Counted from the first letter of the stretch, positions 1 through 12,084 are shown. The stretch: 64,000 bases of DNA from Citrobacter freundii (GCF_029717145.1 NZ_CP099222.1:3100001-3164000), one strand, 5' to 3'. Notes: a model not told the origin generated them from the letters alone. Program-made: numbers and translations.

Positions 1-1
1 C

Positions 2-1600
2 CGCGCACTGGGTCAGATCAAAGAAATGGCGGCTAAATATGGCTGCGATATCTCTGGTCCGGCTACCAACGCTCAGGAAGCTATCCAGTGGACCTACTTC
101 GGCTACCTGGCCGCTGTTAAGTCTCAGAACGGTGCAGCAATGTCCTTCGGTCGTGTATCCACCTTCCTGGATGCATACATCGAACGTGATATCAAAGCAG
201 GCAAAATCACCGAGCAAGACGCTCAGGAAATGATTGACCACCTGGTCATGAAACTGCGTATGGTTCGTTTCCTGCGTACGCCTGAATATGATGAACTGTT
301 CTCCGGTGACCCGATTTGGGCAACTGAATCAATCGGCGGTATGGGCGTTGACGGCCGTACTCTGGTTACCAAAAACAGCTTCCGCTTCCTGAACACCCTG
401 TACACCATGGGTCCTTCTCCGGAGCCGAACATCACCGTTCTGTGGTCTGAAAAACTGCCTCTGAACTTCAAGAAATTCGCCGCTAAAGTGTCTATCGATA
501 CCTCTTCTCTGCAGTATGAGAACGATGACCTGATGCGTCCGGACTTCAACAACGACGATTACGCTATCGCTTGCTGCGTAAGCCCGATGGTTGTTGGTAA
601 ACAAATGCAGTTCTTCGGTGCGCGTGCAAACCTGGCGAAAACCATGCTGTACGCAATCAACGGCGGCGTTGATGAAAAACTGAAAATCCAGGTTGGTCCG
701 AAATCTGAACCAATCAAAAGTGACGTTCTGAACTTCGACGAAGTGATGGAACGTATGGATCACTTTATGGATTGGCTGGCTAAACAGTACGTCACCGCAC
801 TGAACGTCATCCACTACATGCACGACAAGTACAGCTACGAAGCCGCTCTGATGGCGCTGCACGACCGTGACGTTGTTCGCACCATGGCGTGTGGTATCGC
901 AGGTCTGTCCGTTGCTGCTGACTCCCTGTCTGCAATCAAATATGCGAAAGTTAAACCGGTTCGTGACGAAGACGGTCTGGCTATCGACTTCGAAATCGAA
1001 GGCGAATACCCGCAGTTTGGTAACAACGACTCTCGCGTTGATGACATGGCGGTTGACCTGGTAGAACGTTTCATGAAGAAAATTCAGAAACTGACTACTT
1101 ACCGTAACGCTATCCCGACTCAGTCTGTTCTGACCATCACCTCTAACGTTGTGTATGGTAAGAAAACGGGTAACACCCCAGATGGTCGTCGTGCTGGCGC
1201 ACCATTCGGACCGGGTGCTAACCCAATGCACGGCCGTGACCAGAAAGGTGCTGTTGCCTCTCTGACCTCCGTTGCTAAACTGCCGTTTGCTTACGCTAAA
1301 GATGGTATCTCTTACACCTTCTCTATCGTTCCGAACGCACTGGGTAAAGACGACGAAGTTCGTAAGACCAACCTGGCAGGCCTGATGGACGGTTACTTCC
1401 ATCACGAAGCGTCCATCGAAGGTGGTCAGCACCTGAACGTGAACGTCATGAACCGTGAAATGCTGCTGGACGCGATGGAACATCCTGAGAAATATCCTCA
1501 GCTGACCATCCGTGTATCGGGTTATGCAGTACGTTTTAACTCCCTGACTAAAGAACAGCAGCAGGATGTTATTACTCGTACTTTCACTCAGACCATGTAA
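2..1600 (+). CDS. pflB: Pyruvate formate-lyase (formate acetyltransferase), 5' end outside window
   Basis: This glycyl-radical enzyme converts pyruvate and CoA to acetyl-CoA and formate during anaerobic growth. The window opens inside the gene and holds the C-terminal 532 residues of a family protein of about 760. The adjacent catalytic cysteines are seen in IACCVSP, and the radical glycine lies in the VSGYA motif near the C-terminus. Near-identity to E. coli PflB is recognised from memory. The activase gene follows on the same strand, and a terminator lies about 40 bases after the stop. The reading frame is intact. Confidence 0.98.
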   Translation, partial: RALGQIKEMAAKYGCDISGPATNAQEAIQWTYFGYLAAVKSQNGAAMSFGRVSTFLDAYIERDIKAGKITEQDAQEMIDHLVMKLRMVRFLRTPEYDELFSGDPIWATESIGGMGVDGRTLVTKNSFRFLNTLYTMGPSPEPNITVLWSEKLPLNFKKFAAKVSIDTSSLQYENDDLMRPDFNNDDYAIACCVSPMVVGKQMQFFGARANLAKTMLYAINGGVDEKLKIQVGPKSEPIKSDVLNFDEVMERMDHFMDWLAKQYVTALNVIHYMHDKYSYEAALMALHDRDVVRTMACGIAGLSVAADSLSAIKYAKVKPVRDEDGLAIDFEIEGEYPQFGNNDSRVDDMAVDLVERFMKKIQKLTTYRNAIPTQSVLTITSNVVYGKKTGNTPDGRRAGAPFGPGANPMHGRDQKGAVASLTSVAKLPFAYAKDGISYTFSIVPNALGKDDEVRKTNLAGLMDGYFHHEASIEGGQHLNVNVMNREMLLDAMEHPEKYPQLTIRVSGYAVRFNSLTKEQQQDVITRTFTQTM

Positions 1601-1639
1601 TTGGTTTTGACTGAAATCACGCGTTAAATGTCGTACAAT

Positions 1640-1668
1640 AAAGGCTCCACGTAAGTGGGGCCTTTTTA
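1640..1668 (+). terminator. Rho-independent terminator after pflB
   Basis: The arms AAAGGCTCCAC and GTGGGGCCTTT flank a GTAA loop and run into a T tract. It separates pflB from pflA, which probably has its own promoter. Confidence 0.85.
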
Positions 1669-1790
1669 GCAACTAAGTCTCTTTCGTCAGCTATCTATAC
1701 TTATGGATGACTGCCAAAACAGACTCGACACAGTTAATAACTGTGCACTCACTCTGGCCCCGGATGGGCCACATCTGGAGATACACCGCA

Positions 1791-2531
1791 ATGTCAGTTA
1801 TTGGTCGCATTCACTCCTTTGAATCCTGTGGCACCGTAGACGGCCCGGGCATCCGCTTTATTACCTTCTTCCAGGGCTGCCTGATGCGCTGCCTGTATTG
1901 CCATAACCGTGATACGTGGGACACGCACGGTGGTAAAGAAGTCACCGTCGAAGAATTGATGAAAGAAGTGGTGACCTATCGCCACTTTATGAACGCCTCC
2001 GGTGGCGGCGTAACGGCATCCGGTGGTGAGGCTATTCTGCAGGCCGAATTCGTTCGTGACTGGTTCCGCGCCTGTAGAAAAGAAGGTATTCATACCTGTC
2101 TCGACACCAACGGTTTTGTCCGCCGCTACGATCCGGTGATTGATGAACTGCTGGAAGTCACCGATCTGGTGATGCTCGACCTCAAACAGATGAACGACGA
2201 AATTCACCAGAACCTGGTCGGTGTGTCTAACCATCGTACACTGGAGTTCGCACGCTATCTGTCTAACAAAGACATCAAGGTGTGGATCCGCTACGTCGTC
2301 GTACCAGGCTGGTCTGACGATGACGACTCAGCACACCGTCTGGGCGAGTTTACCCGTGATATGGGCAACGTCGAAAAAATCGAATTACTGCCTTACCATG
2401 AGTTGGGTAAACACAAATGGGTGGCGATGGGCGAAGAATATAAGCTGGATGGCGTTAAGCCACCGAAGAAAGAAACCATGGATCGCGTGAAAGGTATCCT
2501 GGAACAGTATGGTCATAAAGTGATGTATTGA
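1791..2531 (+). CDS. pflA: Pyruvate formate-lyase 1-activating enzyme
   Basis: This radical SAM enzyme abstracts a hydrogen from the glycine of PflB, using a [4Fe-4S] cluster and S-adenosylmethionine. The cluster motif CX3CX2C is seen as CLMRCLYC around residues 30-37, followed by a glycine-rich [13 protein letters not shown] stretch. The start at [10 protein letters not shown] gives 246 aa, the usual length, and a GGAG ribosome site stands upstream. An in-frame ATG 28 codons earlier is rejected because that extension lacks family similarity. It lies directly downstream of its substrate gene. Confidence 0.98.
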   Translation: MSVIGRIHSFESCGTVDGPGIRFITFFQGCLMRCLYCHNRDTWDTHGGKEVTVEELMKEVVTYRHFMNASGGGVTASGGEAILQAEFVRDWFRACRKEGIHTCLDTNGFVRRYDPVIDELLEVTDLVMLDLKQMNDEIHQNLVGVSNHRTLEFARYLSNKDIKVWIRYVVVPGWSDDDDSAHRLGEFTRDMGNVEKIELLPYHELGKHKWVAMGEEYKLDGVKPPKKETMDRVKGILEQYGHKVMY

Positions 2532-2545
2532 GTTTACATCCTTGT

Positions 2546-2580
2546 AAAACGGCTGCCTAACATGGTGGCCGTTTTGTTAT
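2546..2580 (+). terminator. Terminator after pflA
   Basis: A stem formed by AAAACGGC and GCCGTTTT with a T-rich tail starts about 15 bases after the pflA stop. Confidence 0.8.
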
Positions 2581-2628
2581 CTGCACTTACCTCTTCGGCA
2601 AACGGGTCACAACACAGGAAAGGACGTC

Positions 2629-3420
2629 ATGCGGTTATTCATCTCAGGAGTGTTACTGTTGTCTGCCCAGGCCGCGAATGCCGCCAGCAACTGCGATATT
2701 AATGCCATCATCCAGCAAGCCTGGCCGGATGCCAGGACAACGTCGCAAGGCACCATCACTCAAGATAACCGGGTCATTACCACCCACAGTGATTCACCCA
2801 AAAGCGCGATTTGCCGCATCTGGCCAGCGCACCCTGAGCTGACGCTGGCCGCTGTACCATTAATGACACAGCAGTATAGCGATTACGATAACGTCGGCGA
2901 TCTGGAGCTTCTGGTGCTCGATTCCACCACACTCGACGTGAAACAACGATTACGCCTGACAGAGAGAATGAGCGACGATGCCATTCGCATCACCGGCCTG
3001 GCACTTGATACCGCTCGCTGGAAGGTTACGCCTGAACAGACCGCATTCGGCTTGCGTATCTCCCGCACCGGCAGTTCTCGGGTCAATCCATTTAGTGAAA
3101 CGGCACTTTCGCTGTATGTCATCGACAATAATCAGCTCCGGCCAATACTAAACGGTATCGTGCTGGAAAATAGCAGCGGAGAATGGGATGGCAACTGCGA
3201 GGGAACCTTCAGCGACAGTAAACGCAGCCTGGCGCTGGATACCGGTTCGCAGAATGGGTATGTTGATATTCGGGTAACCGAGAAAAGCGTAGCATCCACG
3301 AGCTATGTTGATGCCAATGAGCAATGCGCAGCGAAAGATAAACCGGGTAAAGCCAACTGGTTACTGCGCTATGACGGTCACCAGTATACCATTCCCGACG
3401 AACTTGCCCCGCTGTCCTGA
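2629..3420 (+). CDS. Unrecognised exported (periplasmic) protein
   Basis: I do not recognise this 263-aa protein. It has a Sec signal peptide (MRLFISGVLLLSAQ, probable cleavage after AANA) and no later membrane segment, so a periplasmic location is inferred. Four cysteines in the mature part (near residues 23, 62, 190 and 233) would allow two disulfides. A GGAAAGGACGTC ribosome-site region precedes the ATG. It stands alone, converging on ycaM with a shared hairpin between them. In E. coli K-12 this place between pflA and ycaM is held by ycaK and ycaN, so the locus is variable. Confidence 0.8.
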   Translation: MRLFISGVLLLSAQAANAASNCDINAIIQQAWPDARTTSQGTITQDNRVITTHSDSPKSAICRIWPAHPELTLAAVPLMTQQYSDYDNVGDLELLVLDSTTLDVKQRLRLTERMSDDAIRITGLALDTARWKVTPEQTAFGLRISRTGSSRVNPFSETALSLYVIDNNQLRPILNGIVLENSSGEWDGNCEGTFSDSKRSLALDTGSQNGYVDIRVTEKSVASTSYVDANEQCAAKDKPGKANWLLRYDGHQYTIPDELAPLS

Positions 3421-3426
3421 GCCGCC

Positions 3427-3460
3427 AGAAGGAGATAGCCTGGCTATCTCCTTCTTATTA
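3427..3460. terminator. Hairpin between convergent genes
   Basis: A near-perfect inverted repeat, AGAAGGAGATAGCC and GGCTATCTCCTTCT, sits between the stops of the exported-protein gene and ycaM. A T-rich tail follows on the plus strand. It could serve both genes. Confidence 0.75.
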
Positions 3461-3468
3461 TCGCTCGT

Positions 3469-4890
3469 TTAACTCTTTCTTCTCGCCAACAGCGGGAAAA
3501 TTAAGCCCAATCCGACCAGTACAAACGGCGTCACAATGTTCAGCGTCAGCTGGAAAGTCCACTCCGGGGTAAAGGCTTCCATTTTTGGAAAAATCCCGGT
3601 GACGCAAGCAAATGCAGTGAAGGCAAAACACCATCCTCCGACGGTTAATGCCAGCGTTTTGTTGCGAATAAAGACATATTCTGACTTATATTTCTGCGCC
3701 AGCCGAATAACGGCAATAAATGCCACGAACACCCATAAATAACGCAATGGCATAACAACTGAGTTGAGATTCAGCAACCATTTATACAAATTATTCATGT
3801 CGCCAATGCCCAGCGTCGGCAACATAATCAGAATCGCGACTAATACTAACGTCAATATATAACCGTTCACCGGTGTACCGGACGCATTCGTACGGCACAA
3901 ACGCGCAGGAATATATCGACTGTCCGCATCACCCAGCAGGACTTTAAGCGGCGCATCGATAGAAAACACCAACGCAGCAATCTGTCCCAGCGTGTTGGCA
4001 ACCGCATAAATGACCATCAGCGTGTTACCCATCCCGTAATACTCGCCCAGTTTCTGGAAAGCATAATATTGACCATTGGTCATTAAATCATCGGGAATAT
4101 GCCGGGAGTCAAACATCATCCCCATTGCCAGCGAGCCGAGAATTGCACATACCGCCACCATAATCGCCAGAATCAACATCCCTTTCGGGAATTCTTTGCC
4201 TGGATTGCGGGTCTGGTTAACGTAAGGTGAAATTTTTTCCGCGCCACCCACCGCGAAGACCAGCATCGAAATCGTCGTGATATAGGTAAAATCAATATGC
4301 GGAATGAACGATTCCCAGGTGATGTTGGTGGTAGCGATCTCAACATCCGTAATTGCCGGCGCGGTTACCGCCATCACGACATACAGAATCGACATCACAA
4401 ACATCGCAATTCCCGCCACGGAACCCACAATTTTCAGTGACTTCATCCCACGGGATGCAACCCACATGAAGAAGACAAACAGCGCCAGCGTCAGCCCCTG
4501 TAACGCCACGACGGTGTATTCTTTAATGAGTGACCCATCCCCCTTCAGCGCCCAGCCCAGGGCAATCAGGATAGCCTGCGGTTTCTGCGCCAGGTAAGGA
4601 ATATGCACTACCCAGTAAGTCCATGCGGCAAGGTAAGCCAGCCCCGGCCCCATGGTGTGTTTAATCCAGGTACTGACGCCACCTTTCCCCTCTTTAAACG
4701 TGGAGCCAAGCTGCCCGACGATCAGTGCGTAAGGGATAAAATAGAGCGCAAAAATAAAAATCCAGGAGGAGACAACGACTAATCCCTGATTAGCATAGTT
4801 GTTTACAACGTTGCCAAACCCCCAAACGGTAATAAACGACATCAAGGCGATGTTGTACCATCGCAACTGTTTTTCCTGTGCACCGGCCAT
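3469..4890 (-). CDS. ycaM: APC-superfamily amino-acid transporter YcaM
   Basis: This is a 473-aa inner-membrane protein with about twelve hydrophobic segments, of the amino acid-polyamine-organocation superfamily (glutamate:GABA antiporter-like branch). The length and sequence match E. coli YcaM (about 476 aa). The N-terminus carries the conserved WGFGNVVNN region typical of the first unwound APC helix. The substrate is not known. The gene is followed in the genome order by ycaD, as in K-12, with about 210 bases between them. Confidence 0.93.
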   Translation of the reverse strand: MAGAQEKQLRWYNIALMSFITVWGFGNVVNNYANQGLVVVSSWIFIFALYFIPYALIVGQLGSTFKEGKGGVSTWIKHTMGPGLAYLAAWTYWVVHIPYLAQKPQAILIALGWALKGDGSLIKEYTVVALQGLTLALFVFFMWVASRGMKSLKIVGSVAGIAMFVMSILYVVMAVTAPAITDVEIATTNITWESFIPHIDFTYITTISMLVFAVGGAEKISPYVNQTRNPGKEFPKGMLILAIMVAVCAILGSLAMGMMFDSRHIPDDLMTNGQYYAFQKLGEYYGMGNTLMVIYAVANTLGQIAALVFSIDAPLKVLLGDADSRYIPARLCRTNASGTPVNGYILTLVLVAILIMLPTLGIGDMNNLYKWLLNLNSVVMPLRYLWVFVAFIAVIRLAQKYKSEYVFIRNKTLALTVGGWCFAFTAFACVTGIFPKMEAFTPEWTFQLTLNIVTPFVLVGLGLIFPLLARRKS

Positions 4891-5103
4891 ACGCGATCCT
4901 TCGTGGGGTTATTTTAAATATCAATAAATGAGGCGAGGGATTATGCGCGGTAAAATGAACGGGCGGAAATGGCAGAATGTAAAACTATAACCTTCTGCAC
5001 AGTTTATTTTTCAGCAAAGATGAGGGGGAATTAAATACGGTGGATTCTCACCAAACATACATAATTTATATGAATGAAAACCCACCGTAATCGTTAAATA
5101 GCC

Positions 5104-6252
5104 TCAGATATGTGCCACGGAATTGGGCTTGTGTCCTGTTTTACGCAGCAGCATCAGTAAATAAATAAACGACACGCTGGCGATCATGATAAACAACAGG
5201 CTATCTGAGAAGTTCTGCATCAGCATCGCGGTAAATGACGGCCCCAGCAGGCTCCCCACGGTATAGCTTAATAACAATGCCTGGTTCATGGCAACCAGTT
5301 GATGATGTTCCACTTTTTCGCAGGCCCAGGCCATTGCCACTGGATAGAGCGTAAAACCGGCCGCACCTAACATGAACAACGCAGGGGCCATTGCCGCCTG
5401 ATTCAGCATCGCAATGCTACCGAGGATCACCACAAAGACCTGAACGCGTAAAACCAGCAGGCGACCTAATTTATCCGCCAGACGACCAATCGGCCATTGT
5501 CCCAGAATACCAGCGCTGACCATCACCGCCATCCAGAAACCAATGCTGGCGTTACTGGCCCCCTGATGATTAAGGTACAGCGGCATCAAGCCATACAACG
5601 AGCCCAGCACAATACCGGAGATAATGCAGCCATTCACGCCCAGTCGCGCCTGACGAAGTCTCAACATCGATGCTATCGGCGTCGAATGTTGTTCCTCGCT
5701 TTGCTGATTCATAATGCGGGTAAAGAGCAGTGGTAATACGCCTGCCAGAATCGTGCCAGTAACCCACGGCAAAACGCTCATGAGATCTGTCGAGACTTTA
5801 CTGACTAACAGCTGCCCTAAAAACGTTCCCACGTAATAGACCATCATATAGGCAGCCAGTAAGCGTCCGCGGTTACGAGAGGTCCCGCTGCACATCAGCG
5901 CGCTTTCCACCACCACCCAAATCATGGCACAGCCGACACCGGCGATAAAACGCCAGGTCATCCAGCTCCAGAATCCCACCATCACACCCAGCCCAATACA
6001 CCCCACGGCGAAGATAAACGAGGCAATGTAATAGCTGCGGTTGAAGCCAAGATGTCTGATTAAATACCCGGTCAGCAACGTCCCCACCAGATTACCGGTG
6101 AAATAAGACGAACTGACCACACCCACCTGCCAGGTCGGGAGATTTTCATGGGCGAGCCAAAGCGGGACGAGCGTGTTTAACACGGCGATCGCCAGGGTCA
6201 GCAGCAGTAGCCCGCACAGCAATAGCATAACGGGTCGGGTATAGGTAGACAT
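5104..6252 (-). CDS. ycaD: Major facilitator superfamily transporter YcaD
   Basis: This 382-aa protein has about twelve hydrophobic segments and MFS loop features, including [10 protein letters not shown] between helices in the middle of the protein. Sequence and length match the E. coli YcaD family; its substrate is unknown. In K-12 a ycaC gene separates ycaD from dmsC. It is not present here, although a ycaC-like gene occurs at 27.2 kb. Confidence 0.94.
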   Translation of the reverse strand: MSTYTRPVMLLLCGLLLLTLAIAVLNTLVPLWLAHENLPTWQVGVVSSSYFTGNLVGTLLTGYLIRHLGFNRSYYIASFIFAVGCIGLGVMVGFWSWMTWRFIAGVGCAMIWVVVESALMCSGTSRNRGRLLAAYMMVYYVGTFLGQLLVSKVSTDLMSVLPWVTGTILAGVLPLLFTRIMNQQSEEQHSTPIASMLRLRQARLGVNGCIISGIVLGSLYGLMPLYLNHQGASNASIGFWMAVMVSAGILGQWPIGRLADKLGRLLVLRVQVFVVILGSIAMLNQAAMAPALFMLGAAGFTLYPVAMAWACEKVEHHQLVAMNQALLLSYTVGSLLGPSFTAMLMQNFSDSLLFIMIASVSFIYLLMLLRKTGHKPNSVAHI

Positions 6253-6490
6253 GAATAAAAACCGTGAGGAAGTTCAAATTTCATGCGCATCATGCCACTG
6301 CCAAAAACATTGTCAATCGGCGCAATCAGGGGTCTGAGGCGCTTTCATGACGATCGATTCGTATTACTGATTCTTAATATGAATGGATAAAAAAGAGGAA
6401 AACACATCTGTTTGTTTTAATTGATCTAAAACAAAATTATCGCGTTTCGTTCAGTCGAAATATTTCATGGATATATCGCATTTTTTATTT

Positions 6491-6522
6491 GCCGAATGGC
6501 GCCGTTAGCTGCGCCATTCGGC
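6491..6522. repeat. Perfect 12-bp inverted repeat downstream of dmsC
   Basis: GCCGAATGGCGC and GCGCCATTCGGC flank an eight-base loop. The T-rich tract lies on the wrong side for a classical dmsC terminator, so a transcript-end or mRNA-stabilising role is only inferred. Confidence 0.7.
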
Positions 6523-6532
6523 ATTCTTTAGG

Positions 6533-7396
6533 TCAGCTGGCAACCGCCATGCCCACGGTCATATGCAGGCCGTAGAACACACCGCGCCCGATCAGTTCAC
6601 CGACAAGCAGCAAAATAAACGCCACTGACAGTAACGGTACGGCCGGTTGGTAGCCTTTAACCTGCGGCACAACCCAGCAGCACAGCGCCAAAGCCAGTGC
6701 CGCAATACGCCACGCCATCAGCGAGCCGTAGTCCGGTACCAATGCAGATGCCTGCTGAACAGAACTGTGAATAGTCGCCAGTTCAGCGCCCTGCATCACC
6801 GCCATGATAGCGCTCACCACCAGCGCAAATATGGAAATCGCCGGCAGCAAGCGCATTGCCCAGCCGTCTACTCCAGCCACGCGCAGCAGCAGATAACCTA
6901 ACAGCGGCCCCCCCAAAAACAGCGTCAGGAAGAAGCCCAGCGGCGTCCAGAGGCTGTACCAGGTTGGGATCGTATCAATGGTGTTATACACCCGCACCAT
7001 CATCCAAACGAAAACCACGCCCAGTACCATAGTGACGATTAGCCACAGAGTACGTAACGCAGACGGCATTTTTTTCAATGTCGCCATCAGCCAGCCGATA
7101 CCGCCCACCGCGAAGAACAGCGAACCGCTGGCAATTTCGTTACTCAGTGCAGAGGCTCCGATACGGTTAAGGGAGTTAAAAGCACGCATCGGCGATCCCA
7201 GGTGCAGCATGGAGGCAATAAAGCCGATGCCCATTAACACCCACAGGCCCAACATACAGGCAACGACGCGCTGCTGTGCGTCGGGACGTAAGCCCCCTTT
7301 CATCAATGCCAGCGCCAGAACAATAAAACCGCCAACCACGCACTGCCCGAAGACCGTGAAGATCATCAGCGGCCACTCATGCCATCCACTTCCCAT
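6533..7396 (-). CDS. dmsC: Dimethyl sulfoxide reductase membrane anchor subunit
   Basis: DmsC anchors the DmsAB catalytic dimer to the inner membrane and oxidises menaquinol. The start at MGSGWHEWPLM gives 287 aa, the usual length, with about eight membrane segments. A longer in-frame extension that overlaps dmsB is rejected. The gene starts one base after the dmsB stop, so translational coupling in a dmsABC operon is likely. Confidence 0.96.
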   Translation of the reverse strand: MGSGWHEWPLMIFTVFGQCVVGGFIVLALALMKGGLRPDAQQRVVACMLGLWVLMGIGFIASMLHLGSPMRAFNSLNRIGASALSNEIASGSLFFAVGGIGWLMATLKKMPSALRTLWLIVTMVLGVVFVWMMVRVYNTIDTIPTWYSLWTPLGFFLTLFLGGPLLGYLLLRVAGVDGWAMRLLPAISIFALVVSAIMAVMQGAELATIHSSVQQASALVPDYGSLMAWRIAALALALCCWVVPQVKGYQPAVPLLSVAFILLLVGELIGRGVFYGLHMTVGMAVAS

Positions 7397-7397
7397 C

Positions 7398-8015
7398 TTA
7401 CACCTCCTTCGGATTAGCCAGATAACCCGTGGTATCCCCGGTCGGGCGGCTATTGGCATTAGGTTTGATTACAATGCTGGGTTTGGTGAAATGTGCGCCC
7501 GGTAGTGGCGCAACCGCCGCCAGCTCACCGTGTTTTTTGCGCAGTTCATCAATCGGACCAAAATCCAGCGCGCGCAATGGACAAGATTCGACGCAAATCG
7601 GCTTTTTGCCCTCGGCCACACGGTCGTGGCAGCCATCACACTTGGTCATATGCCCTTTGGCCGCATTGTACTGTGGCGCGCCGTAAGGACAGGCCATATG
7701 GCAATAACGACAGCCAATGCACACATCCTCATCGACGACCACAAAACCGTCTTCACGCTTGTGCATCGCGCCACTCGGACATACCTTGGTACACGCCGGG
7801 TCTTCACAATGGTTACACGCAATAGACAGGTAATAGGCAAAGACGTTCTGGTGCCAAACGCCGTTGTCTTCTTGCCAGTCGCCACCGGCATATTCGTAAA
7901 TACGGCGGAAGCTGACATCCGGGGTTAAATCTTTGTAGTCTTTGCAGGCCAGTTCGCAGGTTTTGCAACCGGTGCAACGGCTGGAATCAATAAAAAATCC
8001 ATACTGGGTTGTCAT
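7398..8015 (-). CDS. dmsB: Dimethyl sulfoxide reductase iron-sulfur subunit
   Basis: This 205-aa electron-transfer subunit carries electrons from DmsC to DmsA. Four ferredoxin-type cysteine groups are visible: CTGCKTCELAC near the N-terminus, CNHCEDPACTKVC, CIGCRYCHMACPYG, and the CDGCHDRV...CVESCP pair. That is the four-[4Fe-4S] pattern of the family. It lies between dmsA and dmsC with 10- and 1-base gaps. Confidence 0.97.
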   Translation of the reverse strand: MTTQYGFFIDSSRCTGCKTCELACKDYKDLTPDVSFRRIYEYAGGDWQEDNGVWHQNVFAYYLSIACNHCEDPACTKVCPSGAMHKREDGFVVVDEDVCIGCRYCHMACPYGAPQYNAAKGHMTKCDGCHDRVAEGKKPICVESCPLRALDFGPIDELRKKHGELAAVAPLPGAHFTKPSIVIKPNANSRPTGDTTGYLANPKEV

Positions 8016-8025
8016 CGGTTACTCC

Positions 8026-10470
8026 TTACACCTTTTCAACCTGAACAAGGTTCGTATGTGACGGGTTCCCCTTCGCGAGCGGAGAAGGACGCTGGGTCGT
8101 CAGCACGTTGATGCAGCCGCCCTGATCCACACGTTTCATATCCGGGTCATACCAGGCTCCCTCACCTAGCGCTACCACGCCCGGCATCATACGCGGCGTC
8201 ACTTTCGCCTCGATATGCACCTCGCCACGCTCGTTAAAGATGCGTACCTTGTCGCCGTTGCTAATACCGCGTCGTTGCGCGTCCAACGGGTTGATCCACA
8301 TTTCCTGGCGGCAGGACGCTTTCAGTACATCCACGTTGCCATAGGTCGAGTGAACGCGAGATTTGTAGTGGAAGCCCGTCAACTGCAGTGGGAATTTATC
8401 CGCCAGCGGATCGCTTAAACTTTCAAAGCCCGGGGCGTAAACTGGCAATGGATCGATCACATCGTCTTCAGGCAATTCCCAGGTAGCCGCAATGTCTGCC
8501 AGCGCCTGAGAATAAATTTCAATTTTGCCCGATGGCGTTGTGAGCGGGTTGGCTTGAGGATCCTCACGGAACGCTTTGTACGCCACATGATGCCCTTCTG
8601 GATCGCGCTGTTTAAAGATCCCCTGCTTGCGGAACTCTTCAAACGTAGGCAGTTCAGGTATCGCTTTGCGCGACTGTTCATACAAATGACGCATCCACTC
8701 TTCCTGAGTACGGCCTTCCGTAAACTGCTGCTCAACGCCAAGGCGTTTCGCCAGTTCACTGGTCATTTGATAGATGGTCTTGCATTCAAAGCGCGGTTTG
8801 ATGGCCTGATCGGTGAAAATCACATACGACATATTCCCGCAGGAGGCATCCAGCGCGAAGTCCATTTGTTCAGACGCTGTGCAGTCTGGCAGCAAAATAT
8901 CCGCGTATTTCGCCGAGGACGTCATGTGGCAATCAATGACGACAATCATCTCGCACTTCTTATCATCCTGCAGGATTTCATGCGTGCGGTTGATATCAGA
9001 GTGCTGGTTAATCAGACAGTTACCAGCATAGTTCCAGATCATCTTAATGGGCACATCAAGCTTATCTTTACCGCGAACACCGTCACGCAGTGCCGTCATT
9101 TCCGGGCCGCGCTCAATGGCGTCCGTCCACATAAACATCGAGATACTGGTTTCAACCGGGTTTTCCAGCGTCGGCATACGTTCAAACGGCAGATCATAAG
9201 AGCCTTCACGCGCACCGCTGTTGCCACCATTAATACCGACGTTACCGGTCAGGATAGCCAGCATAGAAATAGCACGGGTGGCAATTTCACCGTTGGCGTG
9301 ACGCTGTGGTCCCCAACCCTGACTAATGTAGGCAGGTTTGGCGCTGCCAATTTCACGTGCCAGCTTAACGATGCGTTCCGCAGGAATACCGGTTATCTGC
9401 GCGGCCCATTCCGGGGTCTTCGCGATACCGTCTTTACCCTGACCTAAAATGTAAGCCTTATAGTGGCCATTCTTTGGTGCGCTCGCCGGGAGAGCTTTCT
9501 CGTCATACCCCACGCAGTATTTATCGAGGAACGGTTGATCAACCATATTTTCGGTAATCAACACGTACGCCAGGCCATTGACCAGTGCCGCATCGGTGCC
9601 CGGACGAATCGGGATCCATTCATCTTCACGACCCGCACCGGTGTCCGTGTAGCGCGGATCGATAATAATCATTCGCGCATTGGATTTCTGCCGTGCCTGT
9701 TCAAGGTAATACGTCACCCCGCCACCGCTCATGCGGGTTTCACCAGGGTTATTACCAAACAGAACAACCAGTTTACTGTTTTCGATATCAGACGGACTGT
9801 TACCGTCCGCCCAGCCGCCGTAGGTATAGTTCAAACCAGCCGCGATTTGTGCAGAAGAGTAATCCCCGTAGTGGTTCAGATAACCACCACAGCAGTTCAT
9901 CAGACGAGCGACCAGCGTTTTACCCGGTGGCCATGAGCGTGTCATGGTTCCGCCCAGCGTACCGGTGCCGTAGTTCAGGTAGATAGACTCGTTGCCGTAG
10001 TCTTTGATCAGGCGCTGCATGTTGGTGGCGATGATGTCATAGGCCTCATCCCAACTGATGCGCTCAAACTTACCTTCACCGCGCTTACCCACGCGCTTCA
10101 TTGGGTATTTCAGCCGATCCGGATTATAGACACGACGGCGCATAGAGCGGCCGCGCAGGCAGGCTCTAACCTGGTGCAGGCCATCATAATTGTCATCGCC
10201 GGTGTTGTCGGTTTCAACATATTTGATTTCACCGTCCACCACGTGCATACGCAGCGGACAGCGGCTACCGCAGTTCACCGTACAGGCGCTCCAGATCACT
10301 TTCTCATTGATCTGCGCCGGATTAATGGCTTCTGCAGCATTGGCAATACGGGTAAATGGCAGGGTAAACGCGCTGCTGGCCATCGCCAGCCCGCCTATCG
10401 CCGTCGTTTTGACCAAACCGCGACGACTCACCTCAGCTGCCAGCACGGCATCGGGGATCTTAGTTTTCAT
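8026..10470 (-). CDS. dmsA: Dimethyl sulfoxide reductase catalytic subunit (molybdopterin enzyme)
   Basis: DmsA is the molybdopterin guanine dinucleotide subunit that reduces DMSO and related S- and N-oxides in anaerobic respiration. The 814-aa protein begins with a twin-arginine signal (SRRGLVKTTAIGG) and then a cysteine group (CTVNCGSRCPL) for the FS0 cluster, followed by the large molybdopterin domain. The family length is normal. It is the first gene of dmsABC, and an FNR-type site lies about 165 bases upstream. Confidence 0.97.
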   Translation of the reverse strand: MKTKIPDAVLAAEVSRRGLVKTTAIGGLAMASSAFTLPFTRIANAAEAINPAQINEKVIWSACTVNCGSRCPLRMHVVDGEIKYVETDNTGDDNYDGLHQVRACLRGRSMRRRVYNPDRLKYPMKRVGKRGEGKFERISWDEAYDIIATNMQRLIKDYGNESIYLNYGTGTLGGTMTRSWPPGKTLVARLMNCCGGYLNHYGDYSSAQIAAGLNYTYGGWADGNSPSDIENSKLVVLFGNNPGETRMSGGGVTYYLEQARQKSNARMIIIDPRYTDTGAGREDEWIPIRPGTDAALVNGLAYVLITENMVDQPFLDKYCVGYDEKALPASAPKNGHYKAYILGQGKDGIAKTPEWAAQITGIPAERIVKLAREIGSAKPAYISQGWGPQRHANGEIATRAISMLAILTGNVGINGGNSGAREGSYDLPFERMPTLENPVETSISMFMWTDAIERGPEMTALRDGVRGKDKLDVPIKMIWNYAGNCLINQHSDINRTHEILQDDKKCEMIVVIDCHMTSSAKYADILLPDCTASEQMDFALDASCGNMSYVIFTDQAIKPRFECKTIYQMTSELAKRLGVEQQFTEGRTQEEWMRHLYEQSRKAIPELPTFEEFRKQGIFKQRDPEGHHVAYKAFREDPQANPLTTPSGKIEIYSQALADIAATWELPEDDVIDPLPVYAPGFESLSDPLADKFPLQLTGFHYKSRVHSTYGNVDVLKASCRQEMWINPLDAQRRGISNGDKVRIFNERGEVHIEAKVTPRMMPGVVALGEGAWYDPDMKRVDQGGCINVLTTQRPSPLAKGNPSHTNLVQVEKV

Positions 10471-10634
10471 AGTGGCTCACTCTGCTGCTCACAATAAATA
10501 AACAAACGCTGTATAGATACTTATATATCGATATTATCGTTATACAGACTGATAAATAGTGAATTTGCGTAAAGACAGAGATAAATACTGACTTTCATTC
10601 GAAGGTAGTATTACCACTAATGGGGTAAGGGTTA

Positions 10635-10648
10635 TTGTTCGACGTCAA
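10635..10648 (-). promoter_or_regulatory. FNR-type binding site upstream of dmsA
   Basis: Read on the minus strand the sequence is TTGACGTCGAACAA, which fits the FNR half-site pattern TTGAT-N4-ATCAA with one deviation in each half. FNR activation of dmsABC under anoxia is established in E. coli; assigning this exact site is inference. Confidence 0.65.
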
Positions 10649-10656
10649 GCAGGCAT

Positions 10657-10684
10657 AAAAAAAGCGCCCGCAGGCGCTTTTTTC
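10657..10684 (-). terminator. Terminator after serS
   Basis: A hairpin of AAAAAGCGCC and GGCGCTTTTT around a CGCA loop lies just past the serS stop. The A/T runs on both sides make it usable on either strand. Confidence 0.85.
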
Positions 10685-10699
10685 GCAGGGAAAGCTAAC

Positions 10700-12013
<1,314 letters not shown>

Positions 12014-12084
12014 TTAAAATGGGAGAAAGTGACCACAGCCTGCAGTCACAGGGATACATTGCCAACATTACCGCAACGATCGCG

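Noticed and set aside
329..1672. 447-codon open frame antisense to pflB
   Set aside because: It arises from strong codon bias in pflB; the translation is rich in Val/Phe/Asn and resembles no family, while the sense strand is a near-perfect PflB.
8554..9447. 297-codon open frame antisense to dmsA
   Set aside because: It lies fully inside a conserved gene, with arginine/histidine-rich composition and no ribosome site or domain.
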